In this document: piece after piece, positions 1-8,849 of the stretch | Layout of the letters: each line of letters opens with the position of its first letter | Position numbering within the stretch: position 1 is the stretch's first letter | DNA from: Novosphingobium sp. RL4 | GTDB lineage: Bacteria; Pseudomonadota; Alphaproteobacteria; Sphingomonadales; Sphingomonadaceae | DNA length: 64,000 nt | Direction of reading: 5' to 3' | NCBI RefSeq assembly: GCF_035658495.1 | Contig: NZ_CP141944.1 | Location: 2,506,001-2,570,000, forward strand | The notes under the pieces: model-generated | Databases searched by the model: none | What the model saw: only the letters and a program-made list of their open reading frames with translations | Told to the model about the DNA's origin: nothing | Program-made: the position numbers and the translations under genes

Positions 1-1313
1 TTGGCGGTGCTGGAGATATTGCCCTCGCTACGGGCCAGGGCGTGACGGATCACCTTGCGGTCCGCCTGCTCACGCGCGGTCTTGAGATTGAGCGCGTTGA
101 TGACCTGCTCATCCGGCGCGGCAAGGTCGAGATCGGCGGCACTGACCAGCTTTTCGTCCGCCATGATGACGGCGCGCTTCACCCGGTTTTCCAGTTCGCG
201 CACGTTGCCAGGCCAGCCCCAGGCGTCGATCGCGGCGAGAGCGTCGGAACCGAAGCCCCGCACCCGCGGGTTCATTTCCTTGGCGTAGCGATGAAGAAAC
301 GCCTTCGCCAACAGCGCCGCATCGCCCGGACGCTCGGCAAGGCTGGGGATCTTCACGACGATTTCGGCGAGTCGGTAGAACAGGTCCTCGCGGAAGCGCC
401 CCTCGGCGATCATGGCTTCGAGGTCCTGGTGCGTGGCGCAGACGATGCGGGTGTCCACCGGAATGGATTCGCGCGAGCCGACCCGCTCGATCACCCGCTC
501 CTGAAGGAAGCGCAGCAGCTTGACCTGAAGCTGGAGGGGGATGTCCCCCACTTCGTCAAGGAACAGGGTGCCGCCGCCGGCCATCTCGATCTTGCCGGGC
601 GTGGTCTTCACCGCGCCGGTGAAAGCGCCCTTCTCGTGGCCGAACAGTTCGCTTTCGAGCAGGTTTTCCGGGATCGCCGCGCAGTTGATCGCCACGAACT
701 GGCCCTTGGCCCGCCCGCTCGCCTCATGAAGCCCCCGCGCCAGCAGTTCCTTGCCGGTACCGCTGGCACCCAGCAGCATGACCGAGACATTGGTGCCGGC
801 AACGCGCTCGATGGTCCGGGCGACGCGCACCATTTCCGGCGCGGCGGTGATGAGCCGGCCGAGCACCTTCTCGTCCTTCTCCACCCGGGACGCGAGACGC
901 CGGTTTTCATCCTCGAGCCGGTGAAGCTGCAAGGCCCGGCGCACGATGAGGCCGAGGGCGTCGATGTCGACCGGCTTCTGGTAGAAGTCGTAAGCCCCAT
1001 GCGCGATGGCCTGCAGCGCCGACTCCCGGGCGCCGTGACCGGAGGCGACGATGACCTTGGTGTCCGGCTTCAGCGCCATGATCTCATCAAGCAGCGCGAA
1101 GCCCTCGGTCGTACCATCGGGATCGGGCGGCAGACCGAGATCCAGCGTCACCACATCCGGCGTTTCCGAACGGAGCAAGGCAAGCGCGGTCGGACGGTCC
1201 CCGGCGACGATGACGTCGAAATCCTCGTAGGCCCATTTGAGCTGCGCCTGGAGACCCGCGTCATCCTCCACGATGAGGAGCTTGGGAAGCACCTTGGGTC
1301 GGGTTTCGATCAT
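1..1313 (-). CDS. prsR: PrsR, PEP-CTERM-system sigma-54 response regulator (3' end cut by window edge)
   Basis: Sigma-54 dependent transcription activator of the XrtA/PEP-CTERM system, the cytoplasmic partner of PrsK. Visible in order: an N-terminal receiver domain (LLIVEDD, phospho-acceptor region TLDLGLPP), an AAA+ domain with Walker A GASGTGKE, the sigma-54 contact loop GAFTGA and a Walker B region FLDEVGD, then the beginning of a Fis-type helix-turn-helix ([13 protein letters not shown]) that runs off position 1. About 437 codons are present, so only a short C-terminal piece is missing. The ATG at 1313 lies 1 nt after the prsK stop, so the two are surely cotranscribed. The intact GAFTGA loop means it should still engage sigma-54 RNA polymerase. 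Naming as PrsR rests on its position behind prsK and the family architecture. Confidence 0.93.
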   Translation of the reverse strand, partial: MIETRPKVLPKLLIVEDDAGLQAQLKWAYEDFDVIVAGDRPTALALLRSETPDVVTLDLGLPPDPDGTTEGFALLDEIMALKPDTKVIVASGHGARESALQAIAHGAYDFYQKPVDIDALGLIVRRALQLHRLEDENRRLASRVEKDEKVLGRLITAAPEMVRVARTIERVAGTNVSVMLLGASGTGKELLARGLHEASGRAKGQFVAINCAAIPENLLESELFGHEKGAFTGAVKTTPGKIEMAGGGTLFLDEVGDIPLQLQVKLLRFLQERVIERVGSRESIPVDTRIVCATHQDLEAMIAEGRFREDLFYRLAEIVVKIPSLAERPGDAALLAKAFLHRYAKEMNPRVRGFGSDALAAIDAWGWPGNVRELENRVKRAVIMADEKLVSAADLDLAAPDEQVINALNLKTAREQADRKVIRHALARSEGNISSTA

Positions 1314-1314
1314 C

Positions 1315-3444
1315 TCAGGCTACCTTCTGGTCCTTGTAGGTGCTGTTCAGGTACATCTCTGTCGCCGCGGCCAGCGGAATACGGACGATGAAGCGCGACC
1401 CCAGCCCTTCCCGCGATTCGACGTCGAGCCGCCCTTTCATGCCCTTCACGAGTTCCCGCGCCTCGAAGGCGCCGATGCCGAACCCGCCGCTCTTGGTGGA
1501 GACGAAAGGCTTGAACAGGCGGTTTCGAACGAACTCTGCCGACATGCCCGTACCGGAATCGATCACTTCAAATCGCGCGTTCAGTCCGTCAGCACTAAGT
1601 GCAAGGAAAACAGGAGCTTCCGGCTGACTTGCATCGATGCCGTTCTGGATCAGATGGACAAGCACCTGTTCGAGCGAATGGCGGTTGGCGGTAATGGCAA
1701 GGTCCTGCGTCTCGGCAAGGACGATCTGCGGGTTGCCGTTGAACCGGCCGATCGCCGCCTGCGCGACTTCCGCCGCACGCACGCTCTCGAGCCGGTCCAC
1801 CGCCCCGGTCCCGTAACGCGACAGGCGCGCGAGCAAGGCATTCAGCTTGTCCGACGAATTGCGCAGGGTGACGAGCATATCCGCACGAAACTCGGCCTTG
1901 TCGGCATGAAGCTCGGCATTGCGAGCGAGCAGGCTGAACTGGCTGGCGAGGTTCTTGATGTCGTGCATCACGAAGGCGATGCGGCGGTGGAAATCCTCGA
2001 AATGGCTCGATTCCGCCAGTGCCTCCTGACTGGCATTCTCGGCGAGGTAACTGGCAAGCTGCTGGCCGATCACGCGCAGAAGGTCGAAGTCCTCCCAGTC
2101 GAACTTGCGGGCAACCGGCGGCCGCGCGAGCACAACCATGCCGACGAGCCGTTCGTAGTGGACGAGCGGAACAAGCGCCCACGCGCGCTTTTCCTGAAGC
2201 AGCCACTCAGGCGCGACGACGTCGAAACCCGCAGGAACGCTGCCCTCACGCAAGTCATCGAGATCGGCAATGTAGGAAACCTGCTCGAAGACCGGGAGCC
2301 CGCTCAGCGGATAGGCGCTCGCGGGAACGGCGATATCGGCCCAGTTCCAGCGCGATGCCAGTGTCAGGTCGCCGCCATCATCGGGAGTCAGCAGGAGCCC
2401 TCCCGGACTGTCGGTGATATCGGCAACGGACTGTACAACGCGCTCGCCCAGCGGGAGCGTCTCGTCGTCGTTCTTGCCGATGGTTCGGGTAAAGCGCAGC
2501 CATTCCTCGCGATAATCATAGCGATGCTGGAAGAAGTGTTTGGCCAGTATGACCTTGAGCCAGTTCCGCACCCGGCGCGAGGGCAGCACGACCAGCGCGA
2601 TCGCGCTTGCAAGGGTCAGGAACGCCATCTCGATGAGGCGCGCAAAGTCGCCCCCGGCATAGGAAAGCCACTGCGCCACGACCACCATCGCCACAAGGTA
2701 GGCCCCGATGACGAGCAGCGAGAACGTCTGGAAAGTCACGGCCCGCGAGGGCTTCAGGCGCAATTCGTCGCGGTTTCGCGAAGCCGCGATCGTCAGGCAT
2801 GCAGCGAGCACCAGCGCGGCGATCCCGCGCAGCGCAACGATTTCGCCCGGCCAGGTACGACCGAGATAGGCGATCGTGTAAAGATTGAGGTCGAAGGACC
2901 AGAGAACCGCCAGGCCCACCGCCGGCCAGCGCAAGGCGGGACGCATTTCGCGCGGCGCTCCGGCGTAGAGATTGTGCACCAGCACCAGCCCGCCGATCGT
3001 GACCAGCAGGCGGAGCATGACGTCGATCTCGAACCCTACGTTCGCAAGACCCGCCGCGATCATCAACCGCGCGACAGCAAGGGTCATGCCCAGATGAAGG
3101 AGTTCGACAAAACCCAGAGCAAAGATCACCGGCCGGATCGGAGCAAGACTGGAATGCCGCCCGTCGCTGGCGAAAAGGCGATAGATCACCACGAGCCATG
3201 CAAGGTTACGGGCACTTTCGGCGAAAGAGGCGAAGAACGGCGCCTCGGCCGTCGCCGCAGCGGCCGTCGCCACGCACCATCCGGCCGTCACGAACAGGGC
3301 CACGCAAACCGCAGTACCCGCCCCGGCGAAACGATCCCGTCGCGGCCAAAGCCATAATGCCAGGCTTGCAACCGCGATCGCGCCGGTGAGGTCGAAAATC
3401 ACCCCGACCGTGGTCCACATATCGAAGGAATGGCCTGCGTTCAT
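1315..3444 (-). CDS. prsK: PrsK, XrtA/PEP-CTERM-system sensor histidine kinase
   Basis: Membrane histidine kinase expected to phosphorylate PrsR. The N-terminal third has many hydrophobic segments (from about residue 8 to 270), followed by a GAF-like region and a C-terminal kinase core: H-box VMHDIKNLASQ with the phospho-accepting His, N-box HLIQNGIDAS and G-box DSGTGMS plus GFGIGAFEA. The start chosen is the ATG at 3444, which overlaps the TGA of the upstream sugar transferase (ATGA). An in-frame upstream ATG at 3600 would run deep into that gene and is unlikely. The length of about 709 residues fits the family. The multi-TM plus GAF plus kinase layout and the neighbours support PrsK specifically over a generic kinase; the stimulus is unknown. 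Confidence 0.93.
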   Translation of the reverse strand: MNAGHSFDMWTTVGVIFDLTGAIAVASLALWLWPRRDRFAGAGTAVCVALFVTAGWCVATAAAATAEAPFFASFAESARNLAWLVVIYRLFASDGRHSSLAPIRPVIFALGFVELLHLGMTLAVARLMIAAGLANVGFEIDVMLRLLVTIGGLVLVHNLYAGAPREMRPALRWPAVGLAVLWSFDLNLYTIAYLGRTWPGEIVALRGIAALVLAACLTIAASRNRDELRLKPSRAVTFQTFSLLVIGAYLVAMVVVAQWLSYAGGDFARLIEMAFLTLASAIALVVLPSRRVRNWLKVILAKHFFQHRYDYREEWLRFTRTIGKNDDETLPLGERVVQSVADITDSPGGLLLTPDDGGDLTLASRWNWADIAVPASAYPLSGLPVFEQVSYIADLDDLREGSVPAGFDVVAPEWLLQEKRAWALVPLVHYERLVGMVVLARPPVARKFDWEDFDLLRVIGQQLASYLAENASQEALAESSHFEDFHRRIAFVMHDIKNLASQFSLLARNAELHADKAEFRADMLVTLRNSSDKLNALLARLSRYGTGAVDRLESVRAAEVAQAAIGRFNGNPQIVLAETQDLAITANRHSLEQVLVHLIQNGIDASQPEAPVFLALSADGLNARFEVIDSGTGMSAEFVRNRLFKPFVSTKSGGFGIGAFEARELVKGMKGRLDVESREGLGSRFIVRIPLAAATEMYLNSTYKDQKVA

Positions 3445-4826
3445 CGCGCTCCTTCGCTCCAGAGCACCACACGCAGCGTTTGCAAGATGATCAGAAGGTC
3501 GAGGAAAGGTGTGTAGTTCTTCGCGTAGTAGAGATCGTATTCGAGCTTGTGGCGCGAATCCTCGATCGAGGCGCCGTAGGGATAGTTGATCTGCGCCCAA
3601 CCGGTGATCCCGGGCTTCACCATGTGACGCTCGGCATAATAGGGGAGCTGCTCTTCCAGCTCGAGAACGAACTCGGGGCGTTCAGGACGCGGCCCCACGA
3701 AGCTCATTTCGCCTTTGAGCACGCTCCATGCCTGCGGCAGTTCGTCGATGCGTACCTTGCGAATGAAGCGTCCCACCCGGGTGACGCGGGGATCGTCCTT
3801 TTCGGCCCATTGCACCCCGCCGGCTTCGGCATCGGTCCGCATCGAGCGCAGCTTGATGACGTCGAAGTTCTCCCCGAACAGACCCACCCGCGACTGGCGG
3901 TAAAACGCCGGTCCCCGGCTGTCGATCTTCACCAGCAACGCGAAGATCGCGATGATCGGGGCGGTGAGGCAAAGCAGCAAGGCGCTGACAAGAATGTCGA
4001 ACAAGCGCTTGGCGGCGCTGGAAATCATTCGCCCGGAAGAGAACCCGTCGGAGAAGATCAGCCAGCTCGGATTGACGGTATCGAGATCGACACGGCCGGT
4101 CTCTCGTTCCAGAAAGCTGGAGAACTCGTTGACGTGAACGCCCGTAGTCTTGATCCGCAACAGGTCCTTGAGCGGAAGCGCATTGCGCCGCTCCTCAAGC
4201 GCAAGAACGACCTCGCTGACACCGAGATTGTCGACATGGCGGGTGAGGTTGTGGATGGCCGCGCGGGAAATCGCTTCCTCGACGGCCGGCGCGGCTTCGC
4301 TCATCCCGACGTAGCCGACAATGACGAAGCCGCTTTCCTGACGCTCGGCCAAATCGCGCAGCCGCTGTGCCCGGTGCCCGGCGCCCAGCACGAGGACGCG
4401 GCGACGGAACGCAGATGTGCCGAGGAAGCCGCTCAGGAGGATCCTGTTGGCGATCAACAGCACGATCGCGAAAGCCATCGAATAGGCCAGCGTCGAGCGC
4501 CAGAAATGCTGCCCGGCGAAAAGGAAATCAAAGAAGGCGAGAGCGATGACGCCGAGCGAAACCGCCACCAGCAGCCGCGCCGCCGCGAAGCGCATCGACC
4601 GCAAGGCGTCAGCCCCGTAGACGCCCACTGCGATCATCGACAACGAAATGACGGCGGCGAAGGCGGTGTGAAGCGCGATCCGTTCGCCCAGAGTGCCGAG
4701 TTCGATCCCGATCTGCCCCGCCCGCAGCCGCCATGAAAGCTCATTGGCGCCCGCCAGCAAAATCATGTCCACCAGCCAGAGCAAGGCGACGGCATGGGGG
4801 ATATAATGTTTGAACAGACGAATCAT
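3441..4826 (-). CDS. XrtA-system polyprenyl-phosphate sugar transferase (EpsB/WcaJ type)
   Basis: Undecaprenyl-phosphate hexose-1-phosphate transferase that starts repeat-unit assembly at the cytoplasmic membrane. The 461-residue protein has four N-terminal transmembrane segments, a Rossmann-like central part (VLVLGAGHRAQRL), another membrane segment (RLFDILVSALLL) and the bacterial sugar-transferase domain with YRQSRVGLFG, IKLRSMR, RIDELPQ, VGPRPERPEF and KPGITGWAQI. It is the first gene of a three-gene operon with prsK and prsR, an order typical of XrtA loci. The nearest upstream gene ends about 190 bp away, and a sigma-54-like promoter is seen in that gap. The donor sugar cannot be read from sequence. 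Confidence 0.92.
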   Translation of the reverse strand: MIRLFKHYIPHAVALLWLVDMILLAGANELSWRLRAGQIGIELGTLGERIALHTAFAAVISLSMIAVGVYGADALRSMRFAAARLLVAVSLGVIALAFFDFLFAGQHFWRSTLAYSMAFAIVLLIANRILLSGFLGTSAFRRRVLVLGAGHRAQRLRDLAERQESGFVIVGYVGMSEAAPAVEEAISRAAIHNLTRHVDNLGVSEVVLALEERRNALPLKDLLRIKTTGVHVNEFSSFLERETGRVDLDTVNPSWLIFSDGFSSGRMISSAAKRLFDILVSALLLCLTAPIIAIFALLVKIDSRGPAFYRQSRVGLFGENFDVIKLRSMRTDAEAGGVQWAEKDDPRVTRVGRFIRKVRIDELPQAWSVLKGEMSFVGPRPERPEFVLELEEQLPYYAERHMVKPGITGWAQINYPYGASIEDSRHKLEYDLYYAKNYTPFLDLLIILQTLRVVLWSEGAR

Positions 4827-4932
4827 CGTCGAGAAGCGCCATTCTCCAAGCCGAAACCGGCGGTGAGGTCCTCTTTAGGCCAAAGGCGTAAACTGTCGGT
4901 GAATCTGACAGCATGGGAAATGTCCGCAGTCC

Positions 4933-4947
4933 GCAGGGGTGCCGCCA
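4933..4947 (-). promoter_or_regulatory. Candidate sigma-54 (-24/-12) promoter for the sugar transferase-prsK-prsR operon
   Basis: Read on the minus strand the site is TGGCGGCACCCCTGC, with GG and GC separated by exactly 10 nt as sigma-54 promoters require; the -24 side matches TGGC and the -12 side TGC. It lies about 107 bp before the start codon at 4826. Since the operon encodes its own sigma-54 activator, autoregulation is plausible. The middle of the site departs from consensus, so this is an inference. Confidence 0.4.
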
Positions 4948-4952
4948 ATCAT

Positions 4953-4966
4953 GCGTTGCGCAACGC
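4953..4966. promoter_or_regulatory. Perfect 14-bp palindrome just upstream of the sigma-54-like site
   Basis: GCGTTGCGCAACGC reads identically on both strands and ends 6 bp upstream of the -24 element. It could bind a dimeric regulator such as an enhancer-binding protein, though it is closer to the promoter than most enhancer sites. No function is proven. Confidence 0.3.
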
Positions 4967-5019
4967 TTTTCACCTGGAGCTGTCGGACTGCCTTACAAGC
5001 CTTCCCCGCGAGCAGGGAG

Positions 5020-6339
5020 CTACTTCTTCGCCATCAGCCGCAGAGCCGTGAGCGTCAGGGCCTCGCTGCCCGATGCGATGACCTTGTCGGCCTGCGGAGC
5101 CCAGAACGGACTGTGCAGCGAAGGCAGGGAAGGCCCCCCGGCCTTGGCGGCGGCCAGCTTCTGCGGATCGGCACCACCGACCCAGAAGATCACCGACTTG
5201 ATATGGTCCTCGTCAGCCCGGCGAAACTCACCGAAATCCTCACCGCCCATGACCGACGGCGTGACCACGACATTGGCATCGCCCATCCGGGCCTTGAGAT
5301 CGGCCACGGCCTCCTGCGTGAACTCCGGCGAGTTCCAGGTGGCTCGCGTGTAGATGTCCTTCACCGAAACTTCGGGCATCAGATCATCGGAAAGACCGGA
5401 TGCAATAGCCTCGCCGCGAGCGATGCGCTTGATCCCGTCCAACAGGTGCGCACGCGTCTGGTCCGAATAGCTGCGCACGGTCAGCTCGAGTTTGGCCTGA
5501 TCGGGAATGATGTTGTGCTTGGCGCCCGCATGGAACGATCCGACCGTGACCACCGCCGGATCGAGCGGACTGGTTTCCCGGCTCACGAGCGTTTGCAACT
5601 TCATGACGATCGCGCTGGCGAGCACGATCGGGTCCTTCGTCGTTTGCGGATAGGCCCCGTGGCCGCCCAAGCCCTTCACGAGGATGTCGACGCTATCGAC
5701 ATTGGCGAGCGCCCAGCCCACCGCCGCACCGACCTGCCCGGCGGGAAGATCGGCGGAATCGTGGAAAGCCAGAGTGTAGTCCGGCTTGGGAAAGCGCGTG
5801 TAGAGACCGTCCTTGAGCATTCCCACGGCGCCCGTGCCGACTTCCTCCGCCGGCTGACCGATCATGACCAGCGTGCCAGACCATTCCGATTTGCGCGCCG
5901 CCATCAACCGCGCGGTCTCGATCCAGGCGGTCATGTGGGTATCGTGCCCGCAGGCATGCATCACGCCGCTCTCCACGCCCGCAGTCGAAACGCCGCGCTT
6001 TTTCGAGGCGAAAGCCAGGCCGGTCTGCTCGACGACAGGCAGACCGTCCATGTCCGCACGGATCAGGACCGTGGGCCCGGCGCCGTTCTTGAGAACCGCA
6101 ACCACACCGGTCTGGCCGACCTTCTCGGTAACGGTGAAACCAGCATCCCGCGCGGCCTTGGCCATGATCCCGGCGCTGCGCACCTCCTGATAGCTCAGTT
6201 CGGGATTGGCATGGAGATCGCGGTAGATCGTCATCAACCCGGGAATGTCTGCCGAGATCCTTTCGGCGACAGGCTCCGCAGCGGCGATGTGGGAGCCCGT
6301 GGCGAGACCGAGGGATGCGATGACGGCGAGTGTTTTCAT
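5020..6339 (-). CDS. Exported M20-family amidohydrolase/peptidase
   Basis: Metal-dependent amidohydrolase of the M20/HipO group that would cleave N-acyl amino acids or similar amides outside the cytoplasm. The start at 6339 gives a clean Sec signal peptide (MKTLAVIASLGLATGSHIAAAEP); a longer in-frame start at 6387 would bury it. Metal and catalytic motifs are present: HACGHDTH, GQPAEE, a central HNIIPD in the dimerisation domain and GGEDF near the C-terminus. At about 439 residues it is the usual length. It follows the winged-helix/TPR regulator by about 45 bp on the same strand, so the two may be cotranscribed. Substrate unknown. Confidence 0.88.
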   Translation of the reverse strand: MKTLAVIASLGLATGSHIAAAEPVAERISADIPGLMTIYRDLHANPELSYQEVRSAGIMAKAARDAGFTVTEKVGQTGVVAVLKNGAGPTVLIRADMDGLPVVEQTGLAFASKKRGVSTAGVESGVMHACGHDTHMTAWIETARLMAARKSEWSGTLVMIGQPAEEVGTGAVGMLKDGLYTRFPKPDYTLAFHDSADLPAGQVGAAVGWALANVDSVDILVKGLGGHGAYPQTTKDPIVLASAIVMKLQTLVSRETSPLDPAVVTVGSFHAGAKHNIIPDQAKLELTVRSYSDQTRAHLLDGIKRIARGEAIASGLSDDLMPEVSVKDIYTRATWNSPEFTQEAVADLKARMGDANVVVTPSVMGGEDFGEFRRADEDHIKSVIFWVGGADPQKLAAAKAGGPSLPSLHSPFWAPQADKVIASGSEALTLTALRLMAKK

Positions 6340-6383
6340 AATGGCAACGTATGGCCCTCGCGCAGGGTCGGCAAGAGCCATCC

Positions 6384-8174
6384 TCACTGCGCTGCGGCGC
6401 GCTTCTGCCCGGGCATCAAACCCTTATCGACCAATGGAGCGGTCACGAAATCGGGCAACCGCAGTTCTCGCGCCACGGCCGAGCGGTCCTGCGACACATC
6501 GGGAAAGGCGCGAGCCGCATGGCCGAGCACGTCCGCAGCCTCCCTTCCGCGCCCGTCGAGCGCATAGGCCGAAGCCAGAAGATAACGGGAGAGCAATCCG
6601 CGATCTTCCGCATTGAGCCGGGCGAAGTGCACCGCTTCAGGCCCATCCTTGCGGTGGAGCGCATCGATGGTCAGGCCAGACCAGTACCAGGGCGGATGCC
6701 CCGGATTGAGCCGGATCGCCTTGCGCGCGAGTGCCGGTGCGATCTCGCGTTCACCAAGCGCACTCAGAAGACGTCCCCCGTTTGCCAGAACCTCGGAATT
6801 GTTCGGACTGATCTCTAGAGCCTTGCCGATCGCATCCCGTGCCGCATCGTCCTCGCCGTGCCGATAGTAAGCCAGGGCCAGGTAGGTATACGCAATGGCA
6901 TTCGTGGCATTCGCCGCGACCGCACGCTTTGCGGCCTCCAGTGCCTCGGGGGAATCGCCCTCCCCCCCAGCCTGCGCCTCGAAAAGACGCACCCAGGAAA
7001 GCAGCGCCCAGGCACTGGAGTAGTTCGGCTTGTCGTAAACCGCGCGTTCGAGGCATTCCTTCACGCGATCCAGACCGCCCTCCTCCCTTGCGCGCATGAA
7101 CTGGTAGGCCTGCAATTCGCAGTAGTAATGATCCATGCTGACATCGCGGTGATTTTCCAGATCCTGCCGCATCGTCTCATGGATAACACCGTATGGCTGG
7201 CCGAGCCGCGAAGCCACGCCCAGCGCGATATCGGATTGGACCGAGAGAATCTTGGTGGGAACGAAGTCGATCGGATCGCTGCGCTCGGACCACACGATAA
7301 CCCCTCCCGGCATCCTTGCCAGACGCGAACTGACGCGGAAACTCCCACCCTCCACGGCAATCGAGCCTTGAAGCACGAATGCCGGCGGCAGACCGCGCCT
7401 TGCCTTCGATTTCTCCTGCAAGTCGTGCGGTGCGTTCAACTTGTCATCATCGAAAGCGATCACGGCAAGATTCGGAAGCTGCGACAGATAATTGATGAGG
7501 TCGTTCCGCAACCCTTCGCGAATTGGGGCGATCGATCCCGTTTCCCCGCTCAACGCATAAGGCGCGACATAGACGACCGGCCCGGTCGGCATCTCGCCGG
7601 CCCGGACGAACACCGCATCCCGGTCCTCGCCCGGCCAATAAACGATCAGCACTGCAGCAATGAGTGCAAGGGCCGCCAGAAGGCCCCACGCGCGCCTCCG
7701 CAAGGTCAACGCGCTGGAAGAGCGCACGATATCCTCCTCCGAATCGGCAACGATCTCGGAAGGTTGCGGGGCGACGGACGATGGTTCGGTCTCGGAAGGA
7801 TTCCCTGAGGCCTCCTCACCGCCCGCACCGAGTTGCTGCTCCTTGGGAAGCTCCAGACCCGGAACATAGGAGCCGCGCGGCACGACGATCCTGTAGCGGT
7901 CCTCGATCCCGTCCTTCGCATAGTACTCGGACAGCGCCTTGCGAAGACGGGTCATCTGCACCCTGACGAGCGAATCCGATGAAGCGTCGAAATCCTCGTC
8001 ACGCCCAAAGACATCGAGCGCGATGGGATAGCCTTTCAGCCGATCTCCATTTCCCGCAACCTTCTGTTCCACAAGATAGGACAGAAGTTCCGCCAACCTA
8101 GGCGATGTCTTGAAAGTAGAAGAGGCGATGACGCTGGATACAGCGCTACGATATTGGTCGGCAGTGGGTTCCAT
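6384..8174 (-). CDS. Membrane-anchored winged-helix regulator with C-terminal TPR repeats (CadC/ToxR-like architecture)
   Basis: A protein of about 596 residues with an N-terminal OmpR-type winged helix (LAELLSYLVEQKVAG through DSLVRVQMTRLRKALSEYY and a VVPRGSYVP wing), a single transmembrane segment around residues 170-190 (GLLAALALIAAVLIVYW), a TolB-like middle part and TPR-like helices (YLALAYYRHGEDDAARDA) that should sit in the periplasm. This is the ToxR/CadC plan: a DNA-binding domain inside and a sensing domain outside. The ATG at 8174 has a strong Shine-Dalgarno (GGAGG, 8 nt before) that lies inside a perfect hairpin. An upstream in-frame start at 8291 would translate through the hairpin and is less likely. 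Target genes are unknown; the adjacent amidohydrolase is an obvious candidate. Automated pipelines sometimes mislabel such proteins as adenylate cyclase. Confidence 0.78.
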   Translation of the reverse strand: MEPTADQYRSAVSSVIASSTFKTSPRLAELLSYLVEQKVAGNGDRLKGYPIALDVFGRDEDFDASSDSLVRVQMTRLRKALSEYYAKDGIEDRYRIVVPRGSYVPGLELPKEQQLGAGGEEASGNPSETEPSSVAPQPSEIVADSEEDIVRSSSALTLRRRAWGLLAALALIAAVLIVYWPGEDRDAVFVRAGEMPTGPVVYVAPYALSGETGSIAPIREGLRNDLINYLSQLPNLAVIAFDDDKLNAPHDLQEKSKARRGLPPAFVLQGSIAVEGGSFRVSSRLARMPGGVIVWSERSDPIDFVPTKILSVQSDIALGVASRLGQPYGVIHETMRQDLENHRDVSMDHYYCELQAYQFMRAREEGGLDRVKECLERAVYDKPNYSSAWALLSWVRLFEAQAGGEGDSPEALEAAKRAVAANATNAIAYTYLALAYYRHGEDDAARDAIGKALEISPNNSEVLANGGRLLSALGEREIAPALARKAIRLNPGHPPWYWSGLTIDALHRKDGPEAVHFARLNAEDRGLLSRYLLASAYALDGRGREAADVLGHAARAFPDVSQDRSAVARELRLPDFVTAPLVDKGLMPGQKRAAAQ

Positions 8175-8179
8175 ATCGT

Positions 8180-8210
8180 CCCCCTCCGGAACAAAGTAGT
8201 CCGGAGGGGG
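8180..8210 (-). promoter_or_regulatory. 11-bp perfect hairpin that buries the ribosome binding site of the winged-helix/TPR gene
   Basis: In the minus-strand mRNA, CCCCCTCCGGA, a 9-nt loop (CTACTTTGT) and TCCGGAGGGGG form a perfect stem. The 3' arm holds the GGAGG Shine-Dalgarno and ends 5 nt before the ATG at 8174. Such a stem should block ribosome loading unless opened. It could instead be a DNA operator; there is no U-tract, so it is not an intrinsic terminator. Confidence 0.6.
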
Positions 8211-8636
8211 AGATTTGGCAAACACGCTTCTTAGTTGCGACCCGAAGCGGCTCTCCAAAACCTTGTCCGTCAAGCCGATCCGCCCCACCACGTGCCGGTA
8301 AGGGCGAGAAACGGAGAACTGCTGGAAGCAAGCCGGCGGCGTAGGGGACCACCGGTGTCCCGTGAACCTCGTTTCCTCGGCTCGGAACGAGCTTCCAGCA
8401 GACCTCGACGTCGATCGGACCCCAGTTGGATTCGAAAGACAATGCCACCGCGATCAGGCGGTGGAATTTCAAGGTTGTTACCAATGTAGATGGAAGATGC
8501 CCCGAATCATCCGTGTTTAACCGTTAAATTCCGTCAATTTCCAAGAGATAAGCCTCCAGGACGCCGACATCGCGGTAAGCACGTTCACTATTGAACACAG
8601 CCGACGTCCGACCTGCCCGCTTTGAGCACCCCGGAG
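8211..8636. other. Gene-less stretch between the winged-helix gene and the tRNA terminator
   Basis: No convincing coding region was found on either strand; the short open frames here lack ribosome binding sites and recognisable motifs. It probably holds the promoter and long leader of the winged-helix/TPR gene. No clear repeat or RNA family was recognised. Confidence 0.5.
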
Positions 8637-8677
8637 AAAAGAAAAGAGCCGCGAAACCCCTGAGGGTTTGCGGCTCG
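8637..8677 (-). terminator. Rho-independent terminator downstream of tRNA-Leu
   Basis: On the minus strand a stem of about 13 bp (GAGCCGC-AAACCC paired with GGGTTT-GCGGCTC, one bulged base, loop TCAG) is followed by TTTTCTTTTCTCC. The stem begins about a dozen bases past the CCA end of the tRNA. Confidence 0.88.
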
Positions 8678-8689
8678 AAACTTGCGGTG

Positions 8690-8773
8690 TGGTGCCCCTG
8701 GCCCGACTCGAACGGGCACGCCTTGCGACAAACGATTTTGAGTCGTTCGCGTCTACCATTCCGCCACAGGGGC
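8690..8773 (-). tRNA. tRNA-Leu (anticodon CAA)
   Basis: An 84-nt cloverleaf with CCA encoded. Acceptor GCCCCTG pairs with CAGGGGC, the D-arm region is GGCGGAATGGTAGACGC, the anticodon stem-loop AACGA-CTCAAAA-TCGTT gives anticodon CAA, a long variable arm follows as expected for a type II tRNA, and the T-arm is GCCCG-TTCGAGT-CGGGC. It reads UUG codons and lies downstream of the efp-suhB genes with its own terminator. Confidence 0.97.
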
Positions 8774-8849
8774 ACTTTCGCATGGTGCAGCCGCTTCGCG
8801 CGACGCACCGACGCGGCAGGCTTTAGCCGCGCCTTGGCTTCGGCTCAAG

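Noticed and set aside
1237-3357. Long plus-strand frame (about 706 codons) opposite prsK
   Set aside because: Antisense of a gene with complete kinase motifs; the translated sequence is low-complexity and family-free.
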